From an uncultured Collinsella sp. (GTDB lineage: Bacteria; Actinomycetota; Coriobacteriia; Coriobacteriales; Coriobacteriaceae), in contig CALGZX010000135.1 of assembly GCA_937934165.1 (NCBI GenBank), positions 12,912 through 76,911 of the forward strand: a stretch of DNA of 64,000 nt, read 5' to 3'. The notes under the pieces were generated by a model. It saw nothing but the letters and a program-made list of their open reading frames with translations, was not told the origin of the DNA and did not search any database. Below, in pieces: positions 16,959 through 26,029 of the stretch (position 1 is its first letter; every line of letters starts with the position of its first letter). Both the position numbers and the translations under genes were made by a program.

Positions 16959-17402
16959 GTGATTTCGAAATCGACTCACTACGCCAAGCAGGGCGAGGTC
17001 CAGCGCAACTGGGTTCTCGTCGACGCCGATGGTGCTGTCCTGGGCCGTCTTGCCACCCAGATCGCAATGATCCTGCGCGGTAAGAACAAGCCCCAGTTCA
17101 CGCCCAACAGCGACTGCGGCGACTTCGTTGTCGTCATCAACGCCGATAAGGTCCAGCTTACCGGTAACAAGGCCGACACGAAGACCTATTATCGCCACAG
17201 CGGCTACAACGGCGGCCTCAAGGCTGAGAGCTTCCGCCAGGCTATGGAGAAGCACCCGGAGAAGGTCATCGAGCGCGCCGTTCGCGGCATGCTGCCCAAG
17301 ACCACCCTCGGCCGTGCCCAGATGACCAAGCTTAAGGTCTACGCTGGTGCCGAGCATCCGCACGCTGCCCAGAACCCCACGAAGATTGAGCTGGAGGCTT
17401 AA
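16959..17402 (+). CDS. rplM: 50S ribosomal protein L13
   Basis: A 147-residue ribosomal protein of the large subunit that binds 23S rRNA early in assembly. It starts with GTG at 16959, preceded by GGAGGAG at 16947-16953. The diagnostic block is AEGGRPAQ-like only in order; clear L13 blocks are [35 protein letters not shown] and [13 protein letters not shown]. The rpsI gene follows after two bases, the standard rplM-rpsI pair. Confidence 0.97.
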   Translation: MISKSTHYAKQGEVQRNWVLVDADGAVLGRLATQIAMILRGKNKPQFTPNSDCGDFVVVINADKVQLTGNKADTKTYYRHSGYNGGLKAESFRQAMEKHPEKVIERAVRGMLPKTTLGRAQMTKLKVYAGAEHPHAAQNPTKIELEA

Positions 17403-17404
17403 AG

Positions 17405-17800
<396 letters not shown>

Positions 17801-17831
17801 GGTTTTATCTCCTTACGAGATACAATGTACA

Positions 17832-17875
17832 AGCGGGGCCTGCCGATTGCTCGGCGGGTCCCGCTTTTCTTTTTC
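17832..17875 (+). terminator. terminator of rplM-rpsI
   Basis: AGCGGGGCCTGCCGA pairs with TCGGCGGGTCCCGCT around TTGC, followed by TTTCTTTTT. Confidence 0.88.
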
Positions 17876-17923
17876 GACTAGGGTGGGCGACTGCGTTTTG
17901 CCCACTTGGGAAGGAGCGATCCT

Positions 17924-19261
17924 ATGCCCCAGAACATCTTCGGTACCGATGGCGTCCGTGGCGTTGCCAACGCCGACCTCTCGTGCGACCTCGCGTTTCG
18001 CCTGGGTCGCGCGGCGACCAAGTTCCTTGGTCCGGACATCTGCATCGGCCGCGATACGCGTCTTTCGGGCACCATGCTCGAGAGCGCGCTGACCGCCGGC
18101 ATTATGGCCGAGGGCGGCCGCCCGCACTGCTGCGGCGTTATCCCTACGCCGGCCGTGGCGCTGCTCACCGTCCAAAATGAGCTCGACGGCGGCATCGTCA
18201 TCTCCGCTTCGCACAATCCTCCGGAGTTCAACGGCATCAAGTTCTTTAGCCGCAAGGGCATGAAGCTTCCCGATGCTGTCGAGGAAGAGATCAGCGCCTG
18301 GGTCATGTCCGAGGAGGCCATGGCTGCCGACACGTTGCCGACCGGTGCCGGCGTGGGCCACATCATCAAGATGAAGGATGCCCGCAAGGCCTATGTCGAT
18401 CATGCCATCAGCACGCTCGACGGCCTTAAGCTCGATGGCCTGGTTGTTGCCGTCGACTGCGGTCACGGCGCTTCGTGCCAGACCACGCCCGCCGCATTGC
18501 AGCGCCTGGGCGCCACGGTCCACGCCATCAACACTGACTACTGTGGCACCGACATTAACGTCGAGTGCGGCTCCACGCACCTTGAGCCCCTGCGCGAGCT
18601 CGTGCTGCGCACTCACGCCGATATCGGCCTGGCCCACGACGGCGACGCCGATCGCGTGCTGTTCGTGGACAGTGAGGGCAACGAGATTGATGGTGACTAC
18701 ATCCTGGCCATCTGCGGCTCCGATCTGGCCGCTCGCGGCAAGCTCGCCAATTCTGAGATCGTCTCGACCGTTATGTGCAACCTGGGCTTCTCCATCGCCA
18801 TGAAGGAGCAGGGCTTCGAGATGGTCCAGACCGCCGTGGGCGACCGCTATGTTCTTGAGCGTATGCTCGAGGACGGTGCCGTCATCGGTGGCGAGCAGTC
18901 CGGCCACATCATCTTTCTGGAGCACAACACCACCGGTGACGGTCTGGTGACGGCTCTGCAGCTTCTGGCCGTGCTCAAGCGCACCGGCCGCACCCTCACC
19001 GACCTTGCCGGCATCATGAAGAAGTACCCGCAGGTGCTCGTCAACGTGCATTCGGACAACAAGGCCGGCCTGGACGATTGCCAGCCCATTTGGGACGCCG
19101 TCGCTGCCGCCGAGAAGGAGCTCAACGGTCGCGGCCGCATCTTGGTGCGCCCGAGCGGTACCGAGCCACTGGTTCGCGTTATGGCCGAGGCGGAGACGCA
19201 CGAGCTGACCCAGCGCGTTGTTGACGATATCGTCGAGGTTGTCAAGCGCGAACTTCCCTAA
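17924..19261 (+). CDS. glmM: phosphoglucosamine mutase
   Basis: Converts glucosamine-6-phosphate to glucosamine-1-phosphate on the way to UDP-GlcNAc for peptidoglycan. A protein of 445 residues, the normal length. It opens with FGTDGVRGVAN. The phosphoserine is S96 in ISASHNPPEFNG, the metal loop is DGDADR, and the C-terminal phosphate-binding block is RPSGTEPLVRVMAE. AAGGAG precedes ATG 17924. It lies downstream of ribosomal genes and upstream of a PTS EIIA and nagB, so amino-sugar functions cluster here. Confidence 0.97.
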   Translation: MPQNIFGTDGVRGVANADLSCDLAFRLGRAATKFLGPDICIGRDTRLSGTMLESALTAGIMAEGGRPHCCGVIPTPAVALLTVQNELDGGIVISASHNPPEFNGIKFFSRKGMKLPDAVEEEISAWVMSEEAMAADTLPTGAGVGHIIKMKDARKAYVDHAISTLDGLKLDGLVVAVDCGHGASCQTTPAALQRLGATVHAINTDYCGTDINVECGSTHLEPLRELVLRTHADIGLAHDGDADRVLFVDSEGNEIDGDYILAICGSDLAARGKLANSEIVSTVMCNLGFSIAMKEQGFEMVQTAVGDRYVLERMLEDGAVIGGEQSGHIIFLEHNTTGDGLVTALQLLAVLKRTGRTLTDLAGIMKKYPQVLVNVHSDNKAGLDDCQPIWDAVAAAEKELNGRGRILVRPSGTEPLVRVMAEAETHELTQRVVDDIVEVVKRELP

Positions 19262-19332
19262 TGGCCAAAAACGGGTGCCAAGTGGTAAACTGACAAGGTT
19301 ATTTTGATTGATTGGTATGTCCGAGGGGGAGC

Positions 19333-19830
19333 ATGTTCACTAAAGTCCTAAGGTCTTTTGGTATGCGTGGTCGAGTCCTTACGCTGGATGCTCCCATCTC
19401 GGGCGATGTCATTCCGTTGTCCGAGGTCAATGACCAGACGTTTGCCACCGGCCTTTTGGGCCAGGGCGTGGCGATTCAGCCTACTGGCACGCGCGTGATT
19501 GCGCCGGCAGACGCCAAGGTCGAGGCCATTTTTCCCACGGGACACGCCGTTGCGCTTAACACGGTCGATGGTCTGGACGTGCTCATCCACGTTGGTTTGG
19601 ACACTGTTCAGCTCGAGGGCAAGCACTTTACCGTACATGCGCAAGTGGGCGACATCGTCCATAAGGGCGATGTGCTCATCGAGTTCGATCGCGAGGCAAT
19701 TGCTGCTGAGGGCTACGATGTGACGGTTCCCATCTTGGTGTGCAACTCCGTTGAGTTCTCGAGCATCAAGGGTTCCGTTGGCGAGCATGTCGAGGAGATG
19801 GACCAACTCATCGTTGCTCGCGAGCGCTAG
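19333..19830 (+). CDS. glucose-type PTS EIIA domain protein
   Basis: A 165-residue single-domain EIIA of the glucose family, which carries phosphate from HPr to a sugar-specific EIIB. H86 in LDVLIHVGLD is the phosphorylation site and H71 in PTGHAVAL the partner histidine. The fold markers ITGDV-like ISGDVIPL and IAPADAKVEAIF are present. I chose ATG 19333 because GAGGGGGA precedes it; ATG 19312 in frame lacks one. With nagB following, it may serve GlcNAc uptake or act as a general regulator; no EIIBC gene lies next to it. Confidence 0.88.
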   Translation: MFTKVLRSFGMRGRVLTLDAPISGDVIPLSEVNDQTFATGLLGQGVAIQPTGTRVIAPADAKVEAIFPTGHAVALNTVDGLDVLIHVGLDTVQLEGKHFTVHAQVGDIVHKGDVLIEFDREAIAAEGYDVTVPILVCNSVEFSSIKGSVGEHVEEMDQLIVARER

Positions 19831-19870
19831 TGAGCGTCCTCAGCCTTTAGCCTACAATTCAAACACGTTT

Positions 19871-19904
19871 ACGGAGGGCGCCCTTGAAAGAGGGCGCCCT
19901 CCGT
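19871..19904 (+). terminator. strong hairpin between eiiA and nagB
   Basis: ACGGAGGGCGCCCT (19871-19884) pairs exactly with 19891-19904 around TGAAAG. No T run follows, so it may be a rho-dependent end, a pause or an mRNA-stability element. Confidence 0.65.
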
Positions 19905-20102
19905 GGCAATATGAGAAACGTCCGAAGCTAAACAGCTTTGGGTCACCGTGGACGGGCAGGGGCCTCGACGCGGCTAGACACGAGACACATACATTACGCG
20001 ACCTCGCCCTGGTGGCCGCACACGTTGGTTGCGGCCGACGCGGGCCGCGGGCAAGTGCTTGTAAGGGGAGCCTTGCCTCTCTTGTACGAGAAAGGACGCG
20101 TA
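19905..20102 (+). other. long leader upstream of nagB
   Basis: Nearly 200 bases with no gene between the hairpin and nagB. They are GC-rich, with local complementarity such as GTTGCGGCC with GGGCCGC. A promoter and perhaps a regulatory leader lie here. It does not match the glmS ribozyme or any riboswitch that I recognise. Confidence 0.35.
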
Positions 20103-20831
20103 ATGAAGATCATTAAAGCTAAAGACTACGAGGATATGAGCCGCAAGGCCGCCAATATCATCTCGGCCCAGGTTATCCTCAAGCCCGATTGCGTGCTGGG
20201 TCTTGCCACCGGCTCCACCCCGATTGGTGCCTACAAGCAGCTCGCCGCTTGGTACGAGAAGGGTGACGTCGACTTTGCCGAGGTCAGCACCTACAACCTC
20301 GACGAGTATCGTGGCCTTTCGCACGACGATCCCCAGAGCTACCACTACTTTATGCGTGAGAACTTCTTCGATCACATTAACATCGACCTGAACAACACGC
20401 ATGTGCCCGATGGCTCCAATCCCGACGCTGCCGCTGCCTGCTCTGAGTACGACAAGATCGTCGCTGCTGCCGGTTACCCTGATTTGCAGCTGCTCGGCAT
20501 CGGTAACAACGGTCACATTGGCTTCAACGAGCCCGATGACCACTTCTCCAAGGGTACGCACTGCGTCGACCTTACCGAGAGCACTATTCAGGCCAACAGC
20601 CGCCTGTTCGACAGCATCGACGACGTGCCCCGTCAGGCCTACACCATGGGCACTCAGACCATCATGTATGCCCGCATGATCCTGGTCGTCGCCAACGGCG
20701 AGGCCAAGGCGCAGGCCGTACATGACATGTGCTATGGTCCGGTTGCCCCCCAGTGCCCTGCCTCGATCCTGCAACTGCACACCAACTGCGTAGTCGTTGC
20801 CGACGAGGCCGCCCTTTCGCTCTGCAAGTAG
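20103..20831 (+). CDS. nagB: glucosamine-6-phosphate deaminase
   Basis: Converts glucosamine-6-phosphate to fructose-6-phosphate and ammonia, joining amino sugars to glycolysis. A protein of 242 residues, the short form without the allosteric C-terminal extension of the E. coli enzyme. Active-site residues D67 (NLDEY), H138 and E143 (GNNGHIGFNEP) are visible. GAAAGGA precedes ATG 20103. It acts opposite to the hexosamine synthesis served by glmM upstream. Confidence 0.95.
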   Translation: MKIIKAKDYEDMSRKAANIISAQVILKPDCVLGLATGSTPIGAYKQLAAWYEKGDVDFAEVSTYNLDEYRGLSHDDPQSYHYFMRENFFDHINIDLNNTHVPDGSNPDAAAACSEYDKIVAAAGYPDLQLLGIGNNGHIGFNEPDDHFSKGTHCVDLTESTIQANSRLFDSIDDVPRQAYTMGTQTIMYARMILVVANGEAKAQAVHDMCYGPVAPQCPASILQLHTNCVVVADEAALSLCK

Positions 20832-20863
20832 CGATAGCCTATCACCTCGACATAGCTTTGCCG

Positions 20864-20892
20864 AAGGCCTCCGCTTTGCGGGGGCCTTTTTG
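20864..20892 (+). terminator. nagB terminator
   Basis: AAGGCCTCCGC pairs with GCGGGGGCCTT across a TTT loop, followed by a T run. Confidence 0.85.
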
Positions 20893-21275
20893 CTGAGCGC
20901 GCGCCGTGTGCTTGACGAAAATCTTGCCGCGAACTTGACGGGTGCGTCAGGTGCAGCATGATTCATTCCATAACAGATACTATGCATAAATGCTATGAAA
21001 AGGTCGTAGACGGTAGCTGGCGTTAGGTGAGTTGCGCAACACAATTGAACAGCGCTCATTTGAGGTACACTGCCAAAGGATGGGACAAGCTGGCAAGCGC
21101 ATTGACCTGCGCAAAGACTGATTGGTTGGGGGATAAGTTTCAATCGGACCACGCTGAACAAAAACTTGCCATTTGCGTACCAACAAACATCCTAAACCGT
21201 AGTATCGCTCTATTCATCTAGCGATACGTATGGTCTAGCGTTACGGTGTCCATGTGGTCGAGTTGAGGAGCGGGC
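20893..21275. other. 383-bp intergenic region, AT-richer
   Basis: No gene supported. It is AT-richer than its surroundings and presumably holds the promoter and operators of the large regulator that starts at 21276. No clear hairpin or repeat was seen. Confidence 0.4.
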
Positions 21276-24275
21276 ATGGTTAACGATTTGGGCAATATGG
21301 ACGACCTCGAGCTTATGCCGCTGGGCAGTAGTTATACGGTGCGGCGCGATCGCTTGATGAACGAACTTATCGCCAAGGGCCGAAAGGCCGGCATCGTAGT
21401 CCTCTACGCGCCTGATGGCTTTGGGAAAACCTCGGTGCTGCTGCAGTATGCTCAAGAGGTTAAAAACGATCCGACGCGAGGTCCCGTGCGGATCATTGAG
21501 GCAGACCGCGCCATTGGGCGCGAGGTGTTTATGCAGCTCGAGGTCGTTACCGAAGAGCTTAAGGACAAGCCGCACTCCCTGATTGCAATCGATAACGTGC
21601 CTAACCTCAGCCAGGGCGAGACCGAGGAGCTGATCGACCGAATCCGAAGCCTGCGTGCTATGGGGGTTGGGGTCTTTATGAGCTGCCGTCCTTCGAATCG
21701 CCAGCTGATTCATGGACTAGGCGATTCGATTAAAGTCAACGCGCAGATGCTCAAGGTGCATGCCTATGAGTATTCGGCGTGGGCATCTGCGTTTTCGATC
21801 AGCACATCGCTCGACTTCTATCAGCTTACGCAGGGCGTGCCCGAGCTCGTCTCGGCTATGCAGTCGGGACTATACGGGCAGGGAGACGTTGCCCAGATGC
21901 TCGAAAACGAGATCGTCAATATCTACGGTGCGGCACTTGTTGATCTGGCGTCGCTCGAGAACAACGCCCTGTTTAGTGTGGCGTGCTTGATGGTCTTAAT
22001 GGGTGAGGGCAATATTTCGGAGCTCGAGGCTTGCGGCGTTAGACTTTCGGCGATTGACCAGTCCTATCTTGTCCGCGATTATCCCATTTTTGGCGTTGAT
22101 CCGGTAGACCGGAGCTTTACCTGCTTGGGTACCGAGGACAACGCGCGCCTGCGATTGCGCAAGCTGGTCGCCGAAATTCGTCCCGAACTCGTTGTGCGGG
22201 CGGCGCGTATATTGATTAAAGCGGGGCGCTGCGATACCGCGATGGACCTCGCCGACGCGTTTTTGGACCGCAGTGCGGTGTTGGAACTTGCCGGGCAGTA
22301 TGGGGTCGATCTGGCCCTGACGGGGCATGGAGGGGATATCTGCCGCGCGGCGCTGGGAAAGACCGAGGCAGATGGCCGGGCATCGGAGCCGACGCCTGAC
22401 GAGGCGCTCGGCATCTATCTGGCGGCGGTGAGCGTCTCCAATACAAAGCTCGCGCGGTATATGGCCTCAATTATCGAGCGTGCGGGCGAGCAAGCGATTT
22501 GCGAGCTCGATCCCGTGTCGTGGAAGGTGGCGCACGCGTTTACGGCCGCTTGTTATGGAGATAGTGGTCTGGGGCTTCCGGCAAGCCATACGGCGTTGGA
22601 AAGTGAGGTGTCTTGTGCCGCACTCGACATGCTGTCCGCACATGTCGAGATAAAGCATGGGCTGACCGAGCGGGCGAAGGGTGGCGAGATCCTCGCGGGA
22701 CTCAAAACGGATAAGGCCTACGATTGCGAGCTCGATATCGCGGGGACGTTTGTGCGAGCTGACCGCATGTTGACGGAGCTGTTTGATGGGTCGTATGCAG
22801 GGACTGACGAGCGTGATGACGAGATGGCCCTGACGCTCGAGGCGCTCGAAGCGCGTGGAATCCGAGCACTCGCCATCTGGGTGCGCATGGTATTATCGGC
22901 GCGGCGCCTGCTTGCTGGCATGCCGGTGACCGACGAGCAGGCATTCAATGAGCTCGACCGTTTTGCCGTGCGCGTGCGCGACAATCAAGTCCAGTTGTTT
23001 GGCTTGATACTGGAAGGCTGGCAGTCGCTGGCTGAGGGGCGTCCGGTCAATGCCAAATTCCGTGCGGTGCAGGTGCTCAGGCTTGCCGAGGAATCGACTG
23101 GATACATACGCGACAACGCATTGCTGCTAGAGCGCGCGGCGTACTTACGCAATACATCGATGGTATCGGTGCGCGAAGAGGCAGAGCTGCTCGATTTGAG
23201 TCGAACGCAGGTCGGTGGTGCCGAGGCATGGATGGTGGCGCTGCATTTGGCCTCCGCGGGCCGCGATAGCGACCTTGCAGCCTGGATGTCCATGAACCGC
23301 CTAGGGATTTTGGATCCGTCGTATCGGCTGTTTGCGCGCCTTGCGATGCATTGTCTGGGTGAGCCGGCCGCTAGAATTCGAAAGAAGCTCCCGGTGCGCG
23401 AGCTGTCGCGGTATTCGCTGCGTGACGACTTTGAGGGCGAAGGCGAGCGTCTGTTCCAGGCTGGCGATGCCGAGGGTGTCGATGTGATTGGCCATATCGA
23501 GATCCGCATGTTTGGGGCGTTTCGCGCCGAGCGCGACGGGTTTCCCATCACGGATAAGATGTGGCGCCGCAAGAAAGCGGCGACGCTTGCCGAGCGGCTT
23601 GCGCTGGGCATGGATGCACTGGTCGACCGCGAGACGCTGGCTATGGAGCTGTGGCCCCATGCCGAGTTCAATAGCGCTCGTAACAATCTGTACTCGACGA
23701 TATCGCGCCTGCGTTCGGCCTTGGGGCCGACACCGGACGGCAAGTCGTGCGTGCTGATCCAAAACGAGTGCATTGGGCTTAACGGCGATTACGTCAAGAC
23801 CGACGTGCGATTGTTTGATCAGATAAGCCGCGAAGTTTTGGGAAATCGCACGGGTGCGCGCGGACCCCATCTGATCGAGCTGTGCCTTAAGATCGAGCAG
23901 CTCTACGCCGGCCCGTTGTATGTTCCCAATGGCTGTAATCCCACCTACTTTTTGCGTATGCGGCGCATTATGGAATCGAAGTATATCGACTGCATGATTC
24001 GGGGCGCGAATGCCGCCCTAGAAGAAAACGACCTGCAGTCGGCGGTATGGCTGGTGGAGTCGGGGCTGCGGCAAGAGACGGCGCGCGAGGACATGGTGCG
24101 TTGCGCTATGCGCGTCTACGGTGCGGCGGGGCGACGACGCGATATCGTCGAGCTGTACAGTGGGCATATGCATCACCTGAGGGAGCAGGTCAATGGCGTG
24201 CCCGAGCCCGAGACGCGGCGTCTATACGAGCGCTTGGTGGAGGGCAGGCTTAACCGCGTGCTCGTCGAGCGATAA
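21276..24275 (+). CDS. large ATPase / SARP-like transcriptional regulator
   Basis: A 999-residue multidomain regulator. It has an N-terminal P-loop ATPase (APDGFGKTS, residues 45-53; probable Walker B LIAIDNVPN) and a long helical middle (about 300-730). Next comes a winged-helix DNA-binding domain of the OmpR/SARP type (from about 740, IEIRMFGAFRAERDG), then a bacterial transcriptional activator domain (about 845-990). The order ATPase-helical repeats-wHTH-BTAD recalls LuxR/MalT-like STAND regulators with the DNA-binding part replaced. Coriobacteria carry several such proteins. It is isolated by a long promoter region, and no adjacent target operon is obvious. Confidence 0.8.
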   Translation: MVNDLGNMDDLELMPLGSSYTVRRDRLMNELIAKGRKAGIVVLYAPDGFGKTSVLLQYAQEVKNDPTRGPVRIIEADRAIGREVFMQLEVVTEELKDKPHSLIAIDNVPNLSQGETEELIDRIRSLRAMGVGVFMSCRPSNRQLIHGLGDSIKVNAQMLKVHAYEYSAWASAFSISTSLDFYQLTQGVPELVSAMQSGLYGQGDVAQMLENEIVNIYGAALVDLASLENNALFSVACLMVLMGEGNISELEACGVRLSAIDQSYLVRDYPIFGVDPVDRSFTCLGTEDNARLRLRKLVAEIRPELVVRAARILIKAGRCDTAMDLADAFLDRSAVLELAGQYGVDLALTGHGGDICRAALGKTEADGRASEPTPDEALGIYLAAVSVSNTKLARYMASIIERAGEQAICELDPVSWKVAHAFTAACYGDSGLGLPASHTALESEVSCAALDMLSAHVEIKHGLTERAKGGEILAGLKTDKAYDCELDIAGTFVRADRMLTELFDGSYAGTDERDDEMALTLEALEARGIRALAIWVRMVLSARRLLAGMPVTDEQAFNELDRFAVRVRDNQVQLFGLILEGWQSLAEGRPVNAKFRAVQVLRLAEESTGYIRDNALLLERAAYLRNTSMVSVREEAELLDLSRTQVGGAEAWMVALHLASAGRDSDLAAWMSMNRLGILDPSYRLFARLAMHCLGEPAARIRKKLPVRELSRYSLRDDFEGEGERLFQAGDAEGVDVIGHIEIRMFGAFRAERDGFPITDKMWRRKKAATLAERLALGMDALVDRETLAMELWPHAEFNSARNNLYSTISRLRSALGPTPDGKSCVLIQNECIGLNGDYVKTDVRLFDQISREVLGNRTGARGPHLIELCLKIEQLYAGPLYVPNGCNPTYFLRMRRIMESKYIDCMIRGANAALEENDLQSAVWLVESGLRQETAREDMVRCAMRVYGAAGRRRDIVELYSGHMHHLREQVNGVPEPETRRLYERLVEGRLNRVLVER

Positions 24276-24279
24276 AAAA

Positions 24280-24304
24280 GAGCGTCCGAATTGCTCGGAC
24301 GCTC
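24280..24304. terminator. bidirectional terminator
   Basis: GAGCGTCCGA (24280-24289) pairs with 24295-24304. On the minus strand it is followed by a T run and so ends yhbY; the plus-strand regulator also stops just before it. Confidence 0.85.
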
Positions 24305-24343
24305 GCAAGCTTGATGTATATTGGCTCGTCGGATCGTTGGCTC

Positions 24344-24643
24344 TTAGACGAGCTTAATCTTCTCGATGTCCTTGCGCGAGGACTCGCGATACAGCGAGAA
24401 CTTGCGGCCGATAACCTGGACGACCTCGGCATGGCAGCGGTCGGCGAGCTCTTCGGCGGCCTCGCGGGCGGAAAGGCTGGAACCATCGAGTACGGAGCAC
24501 TTAACGAGCTCGTGCTTCTCCAGGTAGGCGACCGTCTGCTCGACGGTGCCCTCGTTGATGTCGGACTTGCCGATGATGATGGCGGGGTTGAGGTGATGGG
24601 CCATGCTGCGAAGCTGCTTGACCTGGGCTCCTGTCAGTGCCAT
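24344..24643 (-). CDS. yhbY: YhbY family CRM-domain RNA-binding protein
   Basis: A 99-residue single CRM-domain protein, associated in its family with assembly of the 50S ribosomal subunit. Markers are LTGAQVKQLRSMAHHLNPAI with IIGKSDINEGTVEQ (the GxxG-type loop is IGKSDI) and VIGRKFSLYRES. Length is typical. It converges on the large regulator and shares its terminator. Confidence 0.92.
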   Translation of the reverse strand: MALTGAQVKQLRSMAHHLNPAIIIGKSDINEGTVEQTVAYLEKHELVKCSVLDGSSLSAREAAEELADRCHAEVVQVIGRKFSLYRESSRKDIEKIKLV

Positions 24644-24825
24644 GGGTTCTCGCTTTCTATGTTATGGGGCGCCCCACGATGGGGCCTTAATCTACGTGAG
24701 CTGTCCCACGATAGCGCAGGAACGGCGCGGTGTGGGGCGTGTTTGCCCAGTTCAAAAAGAATGCGGATGCCGAGCGGGAGAACAGCGCGGGTTACAGGCG
24801 GACGTGTACGGCGGCCGAAAGCGGT

Positions 24826-25713
24826 CTATGGACGGACCGAAGAGACCGGCTCCCATGCAATAAACGCCCAACGGACCTTGCGGACGTGGTCGAGCATGTA
24901 GCGCCCCTGCGGCACGCCCTTGGACCCTGGCTCGCCGGCATGGGGATTCTCAATCATATGCTGAGCGACGTAGTCGCGCAGACGGTCAATCTTATCCTCG
25001 TTACCGTGCTCGAGCATGCGGGAGAAGTCCGCCACGCCCGCCTCAAGGCTATCGAAGGTATCGCGACGAGGCGATTCAAAGTACGTAACCTGCGGCAGGG
25101 CACCCATCTGAATGAGGATATTGAAGGCATACACAAAGCCATTACTGCAGGTAACCGAGGCACCGATGGCGTTCATCAGGTGCAGGTCATAGCGCGGGCT
25201 GGAGTTGGCGACCATCGTGACAGCACAACGCCGACGAGCCGTTCGATCAAGCTTGGCAAGCGCGCCTTTTAGGTTGGTCGTGGTGACAGAGCGACTGGCA
25301 AAGGCAACATCTACCGCTTTCGCGACCGGCCCAACCAAATCCCAGTCATCATCCCAAGCAAGCTCAAGCGGTGTAATGCAATCCTCGAGCCCATAGTACT
25401 CAATGCCAGCATCAAGCGTGCCCAACATAGCAGGGGAGAAGTCGGCAGCAATCACAGGATGCCCAGCCTGAGCAAGCGGAATAGCAATCGACCCAGCCCC
25501 ACACCCCATATCCAGCACGGATTCACCAGGCTTTAACGCCAACAGCTTCATAAAGTCCCGGGCATACGGAGCAGTCTCAAGCGGCCGAAAATGCCGAGCC
25601 CGCTTATCCCACTCAAAAGAATCATCAGCCCGCCGCCGACCAGCCTGCAAGCGCATCCATTCCTCATTCCAATCCGCAGAAAGCAGCTCAGAACGAATCA
25701 AATCATCAGCCAC
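24826..25713 (-). CDS. class I SAM-dependent methyltransferase
   Basis: A 295-residue methyltransferase. The SAM-binding motif I is VLDMGCGAGSIAIPLA (about 66-81), followed by acidic motif II ADFSPAML. A helical N-terminal cap (MADDLIRSELLSADWNEEWMR) precedes it. The start is GTG at 25713, supported by AGGAGG 7-12 bases upstream. The substrate cannot be told from sequence. The protein belongs to a group common in anaerobes, sometimes annotated as generic methyltransferase-11. Confidence 0.82.
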   Translation of the reverse strand: MADDLIRSELLSADWNEEWMRLQAGRRRADDSFEWDKRARHFRPLETAPYARDFMKLLALKPGESVLDMGCGAGSIAIPLAQAGHPVIAADFSPAMLGTLDAGIEYYGLEDCITPLELAWDDDWDLVGPVAKAVDVAFASRSVTTTNLKGALAKLDRTARRRCAVTMVANSSPRYDLHLMNAIGASVTCSNGFVYAFNILIQMGALPQVTYFESPRRDTFDSLEAGVADFSRMLEHGNEDKIDRLRDYVAQHMIENPHAGEPGSKGVPQGRYMLDHVRKVRWAFIAWEPVSSVRP

Positions 25714-26029
25714 GGGCCATCCTCCTCACAACAAAAAAGCGACTCCTCCCAAAAGAAGAGCCGCAACCAGCATATATCAGAAAGAACCGATCCAACGCCA
25801 AACCGTCATACCAGCAAAGTAGGGCAGAAGCGAAGCGACTGCCAAAGGGATAGAACTCAACCGAGGTCCCGTTGTGCGGGAGCCCCGGGGAGGGCAAATA
25901 TATAAGGTCGATCGCGAGTTCCGCACGAGCCGGAGAGCACTTAATGTGCTCTCCGTGCGAGTCAGGACTGTCCGAGCAGGCGACCTTATATATTTGCCCT
26001 CCCCGGGGCTCCTCGTCAGTCCCCCTCAG
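25714..26029. other. 316-bp intergenic region with hairpin repeat
   Basis: It lies between the methyltransferase start and the end of the UPF0210 gene, both on the minus strand. It holds the promoter of the former (unmarked) and the conserved-core hairpin at 25879-26012. Confidence 0.5.
25879..26012. repeat. conserved-core long hairpin, copy B
   Basis: Perfect 32-bp arms (25879-25910 and 25981-26012) enclose a core with GAGTTCCGCACG, CACTTAATGTG and CAGGACTGTCCGA in the same order and spacing as the minus-strand reading of 5461-5601. The inner stem GGAGAGCAC/GTGCTCTCC (25932-25940, 25946-25954) differs in sequence from copy A but pairs perfectly. Confidence 0.85.

Noticed and set aside
19905..20102. 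glmS-type ribozyme or known riboswitch before nagB
   Set aside because: None of the conserved core segments could be found; left as an unassigned leader.
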